From Candidatus Nanopelagicales bacterium (lineage in GTDB: Bacteria > Actinomycetota > Actinomycetes > S36-B12 > UBA5976), in contig JALRCB010000070.1 of the NCBI GenBank assembly GCA_023257525.1, forward strand, positions 1-5,166: 5,166 nucleotides of DNA, given 5' to 3'. The notes below the pieces were generated by a model that was given only the letters and a program-made list of their open reading frames with translations, was not told where the DNA came from and did no database searches. Below, piece by piece: positions 1 through 5,137 of the stretch (positions within the stretch are counted from its first letter, which is position 1; every line of letters begins with the position of its first letter). A program made the translations under genes and the position numbers.

Positions 1-722
1 GAATGGCCGACCAATTACGTAATGTTTCCTTCACTCGCCAATGGCTAGATCATGCCGAAGGCAGCGTGCTCGTCGAGTTTGGTGCCACCAAAGTTCTATG
101 TGCCGTTTCATTCAGCGAAGGCGTGCCGCGCTGGAAAAAGGGAAGTGGCGAAGGCTGGCTAACAGCTGAGTATTCGATGTTGCCGCGAGCAACTCACACC
201 CGCAACGATCGAGAAAGCGTCAAGGGCAAGCTGGGTGGACGCACTCACGAGATTTCACGTTTGATCGGCCGTAGTTTGCGCTCAGTTCTAGACATGTCAT
301 CCCTTGGCGAAAACACAATCATGATCGACTGCGATGTTTTGCAGGCTGATGGTGGAACTCGAACTGCAGCAATTACCGGCGCTTATGTTGCGGTTGCGGA
401 TGCAGTTGAATTGGCCAGAGCATCTGGCCTGGTAGCAAAAGATGCAGTGGTTCTGCGAGATTCTGTCGCAGCGGTTTCGGTGGGAATTGTTGATGGTAAG
501 CCATGCCTTGATCTGCATTACGACGATGACGTTCGTGCAGACACAGACATGAACATTGTTATGACTGGCTCTGGCGCATTCATCGAAGTTCAGGGAACTG
601 CAGAGCGGGAACCATTTGACCGCCAGTTGCTACATGAACTTTTGGACTTGGCAACCATTGGATGCGTCGAACTAACTTCAAAACAAAAAGCTGCCTTAGC
701 TATTCCCCTTCCAAAGAAGTAG
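1..722 (+). CDS. rph: Ribonuclease PH, 5' end truncated by window edge
   Basis: Phosphorolytic 3'-5' exoribonuclease that trims the 3' ends of tRNA precursors in the cytoplasm, using inorganic phosphate and releasing nucleoside diphosphates; the family forms a ring-shaped hexamer. The visible 239 residues (counted from the ATG at 3) cover nearly the whole family length. Conserved blocks are DQLR at the start, LVEFG near 24, [12 protein letters not shown] near 61-72, [16 protein letters not shown] near 78-93, the phosphate-binding GGTRTA at 117-122, and the acidic metal-site stretch YDDD...DTDMN at 173-184. The ATG at 3 is probably not the true start: family members begin with an (R)xDGR-x-x-DQLR block, and the bases GA at 1-2 could end an Arg codon, so this Met is likely internal and roughly eight residues are missing. 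rdgB follows after only 4 nt, the usual actinobacterial rph-rdgB pair. No frameshift is seen. Family identity is very secure. Confidence 0.97.
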   Translation, partial: MADQLRNVSFTRQWLDHAEGSVLVEFGATKVLCAVSFSEGVPRWKKGSGEGWLTAEYSMLPRATHTRNDRESVKGKLGGRTHEISRLIGRSLRSVLDMSSLGENTIMIDCDVLQADGGTRTAAITGAYVAVADAVELARASGLVAKDAVVLRDSVAAVSVGIVDGKPCLDLHYDDDVRADTDMNIVMTGSGAFIEVQGTAEREPFDRQLLHELLDLATIGCVELTSKQKAALAIPLPKK

Positions 723-726
723 ATTT

Positions 727-1335
727 ATGAAGTTTGTCTTAGCGACCAGAAATGCGCACAAAGCTACCGAGCTAAAGCGAATACTGGAAGAGCTAGACCT
801 TGATTGCGAACTTTTAACAGTTGCAGATTTTCCAGATGCTCCTGAAGTGGAAGAAACTGAAAACACCTTCGAAGGCAATGCGCTATTAAAGGCACGCGCG
901 TTAGCTAAGTTCACAGGATTGGCTGCAATTGCAGATGACTCTGGAATTTGTGTTGATGCACTTGATGGTAATCCTGGTGTACTTTCAGCTAGATGGTCTG
1001 GGGCAACCGAAAACGTCGATAAAGCAAACCTTGATTTAGTCCTTGAGCAAATTAAGGATGTACCGACGGAAAGTCGGGGAGCAAAGTTCGTTTGCGCAGC
1101 AGTAGCGGTTTTTCCAGACGGAAAAGAACTTGTTGCCATAGGCGAAATGCTTGGGAGTCTTCTCAATGTTCCAACAGGTGAAAATGGATTTGGTTATGAT
1201 CCGATTTTTGTGCCAACTGGATTTACCAAAACGACTGCCCAAATGAGTGCGGCCGAAAAAGATGCAATTAGCCATAGAGGCAACGCGCTCAATAAGTTAG
1301 CGCATCAGATAAGTGAAGTTATTTCGAATCTTTAA
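727..1335 (+). CDS. rdgB: RdgB/HAM1 family XTP/dITP diphosphatase
   Basis: Cytoplasmic house-cleaning enzyme that hydrolyses non-canonical purine nucleotides (dITP, ITP, XTP) to the monophosphate and pyrophosphate, keeping them out of DNA and RNA. The 202-residue product matches the usual size (about 200). Family motifs are all present in order: the N-terminal substrate loop ATRNAHK at 6-12, ENTFEGNA at 45-52, the catalytic DDSG at 70-73 inside ADDSGICVDAL, PGVLSARW at 83-90, GFGYDPIF at 154-161 and SHRG at 182-185. The ATG at 727 is chosen because the protein then begins MKFVLATRNAHK, as family members do. It lies 4 nt behind the rph stop with only a weak purine-rich AAAGAAG upstream, so translation is probably coupled to rph. 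The stop lies 17 nt from the 3' end of the convergent tRNA-Leu gene, with no hairpin terminator between them. Function by family membership is secure. Confidence 0.97.
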   Translation: MKFVLATRNAHKATELKRILEELDLDCELLTVADFPDAPEVEETENTFEGNALLKARALAKFTGLAAIADDSGICVDALDGNPGVLSARWSGATENVDKANLDLVLEQIKDVPTESRGAKFVCAAVAVFPDGKELVAIGEMLGSLLNVPTGENGFGYDPIFVPTGFTKTTAQMSAAEKDAISHRGNALNKLAHQISEVISNL

Positions 1336-1352
1336 CTTCTAAGACTTGATAA

Positions 1353-1437
1353 TGGTGCGGGAGGGGGGACTTGAACCCCCACACCCGAAGGCGCCAGATC
1401 CTAAATCTGGTGCGTCTGCCAATTCCGCCACTCCCGC
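1353..1437 (-). tRNA. tRNA-Leu (anticodon UAG), CCA encoded
   Basis: On the minus strand an 85-nt tRNA folds cleanly. The acceptor stem is GCGGGAG (from 1437) with CTCCCGC, followed by discriminator A at 1356 and an encoded CCA at 1355-1353. The D arm carries GGCAGACGC. The anticodon stem CCAGA/TCTGG (plus-strand 1394-1410) closes the loop TTTAGGA, giving anticodon UAG (plus-strand CTA at 1401-1403), which reads CUA and related leucine codons. A long variable arm with a TTCG loop (class II tRNA) fits leucine. The T arm is GGGGG-TTCAAGT-CCCCC. Upstream, TTGCGC (1470-1465) and TAGAGC (1449-1444), 15 nt apart, could serve as a weak promoter, but neither is convincing. Transcription runs toward the 3' end of rdgB. 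Confidence 0.97.
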
Positions 1438-1479
1438 ACGTGGGCTCTATTCTGTCAGGAATTGGCGCAAACTTCATAA

Positions 1480-1496
1480 TCGGGATTTAGTCCCGA
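1480..1496 (-). terminator. Possible weak hairpin terminator after the transporter operon
   Basis: On the minus strand TCGGGA and TCCCGA flank the loop CTAAA, a perfect 6-bp stem starting 13 nt past the cbiO stop codon. A second tiny palindrome, AGCG-CTT-CGCT, overlaps the stop itself (1500-1510). No U-tract follows (the next bases are ATTATGAAGTTT), so this is not a classical intrinsic terminator. Actinobacterial terminators often lack U-tracts, so a role in ending the operon transcript before the tRNA gene is possible but unproven. Confidence 0.35.
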
Positions 1497-1508
1497 GGCA
1501 GCGAAGCG

Positions 1509-2270
1509 CTATTTAACAAGGGTATTTTTTGGATCAAATCCAAACGGCAGTTCTAGGCGATTTTCTGCCATCAAAGAGTCGTTGCACAAAATATCTATGG
1601 TTTTACCATCCGCGACAATGGTGCCCTGCGAGAGAATCACCGATCGTGAGCATAGTTCCAGGGCGTATGGGAGGTCGTGAGTAACCATAAGCAAGGTAAT
1701 GTCCAGGTCGCGCAGGATGTCCGCTAATTCCCGGCGGCTGGCTGGATCTAAATTCGAACTTGGTTCATCCAGAACCAGAATCTCAGGCTTCATTGCCAAA
1801 ACTGTAGCTACTGCCACCCGACGGCGTTGGCCAAAGGACAAATGATGTGGTGGGCGATCGGCGTAATCTGCCATTCCCACTAGCTCAAGGGCTTGCATAA
1901 CCTGAGCTTCAAGTTCAGCACCGGTAACGCCCATGTTTATCGGACCGAAAGCAACATCTTCGCGAACGGTTGGCATGAATAACTGATCATCAGGATCCTG
2001 AAAAACAATGCCAACGCGCCTACGGATTTCGCGGAGGGCATCTTTGTCTTCGGTATTCACCGCAAGTCCACCTACATGGACGGTGCCAAGGCCAGCGGCA
2101 AGAATTCCATTTAGGTGCATTACAAGCGTGGTCTTACCTGCGCCATTTGGACCTAGGAGTGCTACCCGTTCACCAGGTTGGATCTGAAGGTTTACGCCGT
2201 AGAGGGCCTGATTGCCATCCGGGTAGGCATACGCCAAACCTGATACGTCAAGACTTGGAGGAGTTTTCAA
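1509..2270 (-). CDS. cbiO: ECF transporter ATPase subunit, CbiO/NikO type
   Basis: Cytoplasmic ATPase that powers the metal ECF transporter encoded by the three genes transcribed before it; in this family two ATPase subunits bind the CbiQ coupling protein. With the TTG start at 2270 the protein has 253 residues and begins MKTPPSLDVSGLAYAYPDG, typical of actinobacterial CbiO. ABC motifs follow in order: Walker A GPNGAGKTT at 40-48, Q-loop in VFQDPDDQLF with Gln at 91, signature LSFGQ at 144-148, Walker B ILVLDEP at 164-170, D-loop SNLD at 172-175, and switch His at 198 in VTHD. The TTG overlaps the cbiQ TGA (TTGA), a coupling arrangement. A GTG at 2282 is an equally possible start. An ATG at 2336 would overlap cbiQ by 70 bp and add an unconserved-looking leader, so I rejected it. 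Family assignment is certain; metal (nickel or cobalt) is inferred from context. Confidence 0.95.
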   Translation of the reverse strand: MKTPPSLDVSGLAYAYPDGNQALYGVNLQIQPGERVALLGPNGAGKTTLVMHLNGILAAGLGTVHVGGLAVNTEDKDALREIRRRVGIVFQDPDDQLFMPTVREDVAFGPINMGVTGAELEAQVMQALELVGMADYADRPPHHLSFGQRRRVAVATVLAMKPEILVLDEPSSNLDPASRRELADILRDLDITLLMVTHDLPYALELCSRSVILSQGTIVADGKTIDILCNDSLMAENRLELPFGFDPKNTLVK

Positions 2271-3082
2271 AGTGTGATCCACGCTATAACCATAATTGAC
2301 GCCGCAACAATCGGCAGAGCCATAGCTGTGCGCCAATCCTTTTTGGTAACTACGGGCTTATACAAATCAATGATGGTTCCGTTGTAGCCACGCGACAGCA
2401 TTGCTAAGTGAACTCGCTCACCTCGTTCATATGAGCGAATGAAAAGTGCGCCAGCAGAGTTTGCTAGAACTTTCCAGTGCTTGACACCAGTTGCCGAGAA
2501 CCCACGAGATTCACGAGCTACCTTCATGCGAGATAGATCATCGGTTACTACGGCTGAATAGCGAAGCATGAAAGAAGCGATCTGGACAAGCAAGTCGGGA
2601 ACTCCAATAGTTTCCAAACCTTGCAGCAAATCCCGAGCCCGCGTAGTAGCTGCCAAAGTAATCGACGTAGCTACGCCAATAGTTCCCTTGGCCAAGATTC
2701 CAAATGCCGACCAGAGTCCTTCTTGTGAAAGAGATAAGCCCAGGAATTCAACTCTCGGTTCTGGGCCAAAAAATGGCATCAGAACTGCAAAGAGAACAAA
2801 AGGAATCTCAATAAGCATTCGTCTTAGTACTAGCGGAAATGGTAAGTCAGCAATCTTGACCACAACGAAGACAAGTCCCAGATAAACCGCAAAAGCCCCA
2901 ACTGCGTGAACTGGAGTTAACACGACCACAAAAATGAAAACTATTGCTGCGACGGTTTTAACCTGGGCAGGTAGATCATGCACCAATGAGTGGCGATGTA
3001 CGTATAGATGGTCACCAACGCCATGCCCATGTTCGTGGGCGTTATTGGTGTCAAGAACTACGCGCTCGGGAGAAAGTTTCAC
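2267..3082 (-). CDS. cbiQ: ECF transporter transmembrane coupling protein, CbiQ/NikQ (EcfT family)
   Basis: Membrane protein that links the ATPase to the substrate-capturing M subunit in a group I ECF metal transporter. The 271-residue product has hydrophobic helices around 43-56, 60-76, 92-106, 124-145 and, at the C-terminus, 252-270. EcfT coupling helices are recognisable through RARDLLQGLETIGVP near 148-162, the first motif ARESRGF at 189-195 and the second LSRGYNG at 229-235. Both classical Ala-Arg-Gly motifs read Ser-Arg-Gly here. RSYERGERVHLAML just before the second motif is characteristic of CbiQ. The N-terminal cytoplasmic tail is rich in histidine (16, 18, 20, 25, 29, 31, 35). The start is a GTG at 3082 overlapping the upstream TGA as GTGA, so translation is probably coupled; no strong Shine-Dalgarno is seen. 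Family is certain; the metal is an inference. Confidence 0.95.
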   Translation of the reverse strand: MKLSPERVVLDTNNAHEHGHGVGDHLYVHRHSLVHDLPAQVKTVAAIVFIFVVVLTPVHAVGAFAVYLGLVFVVVKIADLPFPLVLRRMLIEIPFVLFAVLMPFFGPEPRVEFLGLSLSQEGLWSAFGILAKGTIGVATSITLAATTRARDLLQGLETIGVPDLLVQIASFMLRYSAVVTDDLSRMKVARESRGFSATGVKHWKVLANSAGALFIRSYERGERVHLAMLSRGYNGTIIDLYKPVVTKKDWRTAMALPIVAASIMVIAWITL

Positions 3083-3384
3083 TTAGTCTCAGCAGATTTT
3101 GGTTCTCTAAGCCACACGTACAGTCCGACGCCAGCAAGACCAGTGATAGCAACTCCGATTACGCCACCAAGAAATGCTGAGGCACGCTCATTTTCAACTC
3201 CAGCAACGCCGTAGTCAGCCAAAGCGGAGTCAGCGTTTGCCGAGTCAACTGCTGTCACATCAAGGCCTTGATCAGCAGATACTTTTTCTAAACCATCTGG
3301 GTGGCTAGAGGCATAGAAACTTAGAAAACCTGCGATAACGATTGAAGCAAGCAGCCCAATAACTAAAAGTTTTTTACTCGACAT
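3079..3384 (-). CDS. PDGLE-domain small membrane subunit (NikN/CbiN-like)
   Basis: A 101-residue membrane protein with the layout of the small N subunit of metal ECF transporters: one N-terminal transmembrane helix (about 5-24), an acidic extracytoplasmic loop, and a second helix (about 70-92) before a short charged tail. The defining PDGLE sequence sits at 29-33 in SSHPDGLEKV, and the later block LADYGVAGVENERAS at 55-69 is also typical of the PDGLE family. In this family the subunit is found next to, or fused to, CbiM/NikM and is thought to help the M subunit take up metal. Classical cobalt CbiN has a different sequence; PDGLE forms are generally associated with nickel systems, which is a hint about substrate. 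The ATG at 3384 lies 1 nt beyond the cbiM stop, and the stop overlaps the cbiQ GTG, so it is tightly coupled on both sides. Confidence 0.9.
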   Translation of the reverse strand: MSSKKLLVIGLLASIVIAGFLSFYASSHPDGLEKVSADQGLDVTAVDSANADSALADYGVAGVENERASAFLGGVIGVAITGLAGVGLYVWLREPKSAETK

Positions 3385-3385
3385 A

Positions 3386-4075
3386 TCAAGACACCACCGA
3401 ATCTTTGATGATTAGTTTTTGCTTAGGCAAGAACTTACGAGCGCCATCCACCAAATCTGCGCGTGTTGCCAAAATAGCTCCAACCGTCAGAGCTGTAATT
3501 ATGGCTTCACCGATTCCGATGAGTAGGTGAACGCCAACTACAGAAATGAGCACTGTCATTGGGTCGTAAGTTGCGTTTCCACCTAGGTAGTACTCGATAA
3601 CAAATGCCAGAGCTGCAGCTGGAACTGAAATAAATGCTGCAATGGCAGAAGCTGCAACAATTGAAGACTTAGTTTTCGAAAGCACTTTCATAGTCAAAGC
3701 AAAAACTAGAGTTCCAACAATTACCGTGACAATTCCCATGTTCAAAATGTTTATCCCAAGTGCCGAAAGTCCGCCATCTGCAAACACAAGAGCTTGAATG
3801 CCAACCACGACTGTCATAACAAGTACGGCAACCCAAGGACCAACCAAGATGGCAGCCAATGCGCCACCCATTAAGTGCCCACTAGTTCCGGCGGCAACTG
3901 GGAAGTTAATCATCTGGGCAGCGAAGATAAAGACTGCGACCAGACCTGCCATTGGGGCAGTTTGGCTATCAAGCGAACCTTTGGTCTTCTTTAGGCTCAC
4001 TGCTACGGCGCCAGCTACTAGAACTCCTGCACCTATGGAAACTGGGGCGTTGATTAGCCCATCGGGCATGTGCAT
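3386..4075 (-). CDS. cbiM: ECF transporter substrate-binding membrane subunit, CbiM/NikM family
   Basis: Substrate-specific integral membrane subunit for Ni2+ or Co2+ uptake and the first gene of the four-gene transporter operon. The 229 residues form about six to seven hydrophobic segments (roughly 10-28, 41-60, 71-98, 106-130, 137-161, 172-204). The N-terminus MHMPDGL is the family hallmark: after removal of nothing but the formyl group, Met1 and His2 contribute nitrogens to the metal. The third ligand region AGTSGHLMGG places a histidine exactly at 67, the position known for the NikM2 structure (Met1/His2/His67). Other conserved blocks are GPWVAVLVM (79-87), QALVFADGG (94-102), NxxNMG near 109-114 and HLLIGIGEA (183-191). 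The ATG at 4075 is required because His2 must be second; a Shine-Dalgarno AAGGAG lies 5 nt upstream. Nickel rather than cobalt is favoured by the promoter operator and the PDGLE partner, but this is inference. Confidence 0.95.
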   Translation of the reverse strand: MHMPDGLINAPVSIGAGVLVAGAVAVSLKKTKGSLDSQTAPMAGLVAVFIFAAQMINFPVAAGTSGHLMGGALAAILVGPWVAVLVMTVVVGIQALVFADGGLSALGINILNMGIVTVIVGTLVFALTMKVLSKTKSSIVAASAIAAFISVPAAALAFVIEYYLGGNATYDPMTVLISVVGVHLLIGIGEAIITALTVGAILATRADLVDGARKFLPKQKLIIKDSVVS

Positions 4076-4080
4076 GAAAA

Positions 4081-4086
4081 CTCCTT
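4081..4086 (-). promoter_or_regulatory. Shine-Dalgarno of cbiM, inside the operator arm
   Basis: AAGGAG on the minus strand, 5 nt before the cbiM ATG, is a near-perfect ribosome binding site and fixes the start that gives Met1-His2. Its first four bases are also the end of the inverted repeat at 4083-4109. Confidence 0.85.
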
Positions 4087-4109
4087 ATTGCAAACTCTTT
4101 GCAATAAGG
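4083..4109. promoter_or_regulatory. Perfect 12-bp inverted repeat, probable Nur (nickel uptake regulator) operator
   Basis: Arms CCTTATTGCAAA and TTTGCAATAAGG are exact reverse complements separated by CTC. The inner part is TTGCAA (4088-4093), five bases, TTGCAA (4099-4104), which fits the tTGCaa-N5-ttGCAA box described for the Fur-family nickel regulator Nur of Streptomyces, as I recall it. The site overlaps the end of the predicted -10 box, covers the predicted transcription start and reaches the Shine-Dalgarno of cbiM, so a bound repressor would block the transporter operon. The inverted repeat is directly visible; the identity of the regulator is inferred from the consensus and the metal-transporter context. 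No Nur gene is in this window. Confidence 0.7.
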
Positions 4110-4135
4110 TTAACCCAAAAACCCGAACCTGGCAC
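4107..4135 (-). promoter_or_regulatory. Predicted promoter of the cbiM operon
   Basis: On the minus strand TAACCT (4112-4107) fits the TANNNT -10 pattern, and GTGCCA (4135-4130) matches TTGACA at four of six positions with an ideal 17-nt spacer. The predicted start of transcription, about 7 nt past the -10 (near 4100), leaves a 5' leader of roughly 25 nt, enough for the Shine-Dalgarno but not for a riboswitch. Confidence 0.5.
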
Positions 4136-4143
4136 TTTTTGGG
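4114..4143. repeat. 8-bp inverted repeat in the divergent control region
   Basis: CCCAAAAA (4114-4121) and TTTTTGGG (4136-4143) are exact reverse complements around a 14-nt centre. The repeat brackets the predicted -35 box of the cbiM promoter. It could be a second protein-binding site or chance pairing of A/T runs; no known motif was recognised. Confidence 0.4.
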
Positions 4144-4190
4144 CAGTCTCGAGTCAAAATCTGGAATTCTGTGATTCTGCCCTTCACTCA

Positions 4191-4202
4191 TAGGCTAAGG
4201 GA
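4191..4202 (+). promoter_or_regulatory. Predicted -10 box giving a leaderless transcript
   Basis: TAGGCT at 4191-4196 fits TANNNT, and only six bases (AAGGGA) separate it from the ATG at 4203. Transcription would therefore start at or next to the A of the start codon, the classic arrangement for leaderless mRNAs in actinobacteria. The AAGGGA directly abuts the ATG, too close to act as a Shine-Dalgarno. No clear -35 is seen at the expected 4167-4173 (TTCTGTG). Confidence 0.5.
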
Positions 4203-4466
4203 ATGGCTGGTACACATCGCATAGGCAAAAAGCGCACCGCAGATGATATTGCTGCTGAAATTGAAGCCACCTGCCTAAACATCACAGCCAATGTGGCAGC
4301 ACTTGAGAAGTATGTGAAGCCAGCCAATTTGGCCGCTAAAGGTATGGGCTCTGCTGGGGCATTCTTCTTGGACAAAGATGGCGAGCTTCGAGTAGAGCGC
4401 GTTGTTGCGGTTTCGGCAGCTGGAATTGGACTGCTCGGACTACTAACCAGGTCGCGTAAAAACTAA
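4203..4466 (+). CDS. DUF3618-like small single-helix membrane protein
   Basis: An 87-residue protein of unknown function. The N-terminal half is basic (HRIGKKR at 5-11) and then a charged amphipathic helix resembling the DDIxxxIE...L...V..L pattern of the actinobacterial DUF3618 family (ADDIAAEIEATCLNITANVAALEKYVKP at 13-40, described here as one region split at ATCLN). It continues with FFLDKDGELRVERV at 54-67, which corresponds to the family's F-x-D-x-DG-x-x-R-x-x-RV block. A hydrophobic segment from 67 to 82 followed by TRSRKN suggests a single C-terminal membrane anchor with a positive cytoplasmic end. The ATG at 4203 is supported by the TAGGCT -10 box six bases before it. The gene diverges from the metal transporter operon and its stop overlaps that of tdk by 4 bp. 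Family assignment rests on pattern resemblance only, and no biochemical role can be given. Confidence 0.75.
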   Translation: MAGTHRIGKKRTADDIAAEIEATCLNITANVAALEKYVKPANLAAKGMGSAGAFFLDKDGELRVERVVAVSAAGIGLLGLLTRSRKN

Positions 4467-5074
4467 TCCGCTAAGTGATTGATTGGCATAGCTGCCATGT
4501 GATGACGTCGGCACAAAACTTCGTAACTCACAACACCTGAATCGCCACCGGTATCACCTACGGCAACTTGCTCGCCCTCAGTCACCATTACGCCATCAAT
4601 AGTTCGCGCATTGTGAGTTCCACGTCGACCACACCAGCAAAGCGCCTCAACTTGCAGGACTTGAATTCGGTCAGCAAGTTCGAATAAGCGAGCCGATCCT
4701 GGGAACAATTCGGTTCGGAAATCACTAGCAATACCAAATGCAAATACATCAATTTCTAAGTCATCTACTACGTGGGCAAGTTGATCGATTTGAACTCTGG
4801 TGTAGAACTGAGCCTCATCACAAATGAAAAAGTCCATTGGGTTTTCTTTGGAATTTTCAGCTAGGGCTAACGCAAAGAAATCTGTTTCATCCGTGACTTC
4901 AACAGCAGGGACTTCTAGTCCTAAACGACTAGACAACACTCCAGCGCCAGCACGGTCATTGCGCGTGAAAACTATGCCTCGGCGGCCTCGACTGGCATGG
5001 GTGTAGTTCACTTGGGCGGCAAGGGTGGATTTACCACAGTCCATAGTGCCAGTGAAGAAAACTAATTCAGCCAT
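4463..5074 (-). CDS. tdk: Thymidine kinase (type II, TK1 family)
   Basis: Cytoplasmic salvage enzyme transferring the gamma-phosphate of ATP to thymidine (or deoxyuridine) to form dTMP. The 203-residue product fits the family size. It shows the phosphate-binding loop GTMDCGKST at 9-17, the Asp-Arg motif in FTRNDRAG at 36-43, and the catalytic DEAQF at 86-90 with Glu87 as general base. FAFGIASDFRTELFPGS follows at 111-127. The zinc/lasso region has Cys146 and Cys148 in ALCWCG plus Cys188 and His191 in VLCRRHH. The first zinc pair is spaced CxC rather than the CxxC of E. coli, a form I associate with actinobacterial members. The lasso with YEVLC (184-188) binds the thymine base. The ATG at 5074 gives the expected MAELVFFTGTMDCGK start; upstream only a weak GGAAAA is visible. 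The stop overlaps that of the convergent DUF3618-like gene by 4 bp. Confidence 0.96.
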   Translation of the reverse strand: MAELVFFTGTMDCGKSTLAAQVNYTHASRGRRGIVFTRNDRAGAGVLSSRLGLEVPAVEVTDETDFFALALAENSKENPMDFFICDEAQFYTRVQIDQLAHVVDDLEIDVFAFGIASDFRTELFPGSARLFELADRIQVLQVEALCWCGRRGTHNARTIDGVMVTEGEQVAVGDTGGDSGVVSYEVLCRRHHMAAMPINHLAD

Positions 5075-5107
5075 GATTTTCCGAGTCTTGGTTAGCGCGG
5101 GTTCGCC

Positions 5108-5113
5108 TACCCT
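5108..5113 (+). promoter_or_regulatory. Possible -10 box for the gene starting at 5138
   Basis: TACCCT fits the actinobacterial TANNNT pattern and lies 24 nt before the GTG start, leaving a short leader that includes the Shine-Dalgarno. No convincing -35 is seen (CTTGGT and TTGGTT upstream are badly spaced), so this is tentative. Confidence 0.3.
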
Positions 5114-5137
5114 GAAGTGTATTTCAGAGGAGTTCTA

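Noticed and set aside
696..1166. 156-codon open frame on the minus strand over rdgB
   Set aside because: Serine- and alanine-rich low-complexity translation antisense to a fully conserved enzyme gene; no ribosome binding site or family motif.
1444..1470. Promoter for the tRNA-Leu gene
   Set aside because: TTGCGC and TAGAGC are spaced 15 nt apart and the -10 lacks the final T, so it is too weak to list as a feature.
2283..2336. Extended N-terminus of the ATPase from the ATG at 2336
   Set aside because: It would overlap cbiQ by 70 bp, the extra residues (cysteine- and glycine-rich) look like out-of-frame cbiQ sequence, and better starts lie at 2270 and 2282.
2568..2885. 105-codon open frame on the plus strand over cbiQ
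   Set aside because: Antisense shadow of a conserved membrane protein gene; composition (lysine, serine, threonine, proline) reflects reverse reading of hydrophobic codons.
4141..4182. GGGCAG ... CTGCCC inverted repeat with a 30-nt loop, and the direct repeat ATTCTG at 4166 and 4174
   Set aside because: Short matches with a large loop in a small region; expected by chance and no known regulator motif, although the direct repeat lies near the expected -35 of the plus-strand gene.
3798..4193. 131-codon open frame on the plus strand over cbiM and its promoter
   Set aside because: Runs through the operator and promoter region and is antisense to a fully conserved gene; no recognisable protein features.
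4076..4202. Cobalamin riboswitch upstream of cbiM
   Set aside because: The whole gap is 127 bp and shared with a divergent gene, the predicted leader is only about 25 nt, and no B12-box-like conserved core was seen on the minus strand.
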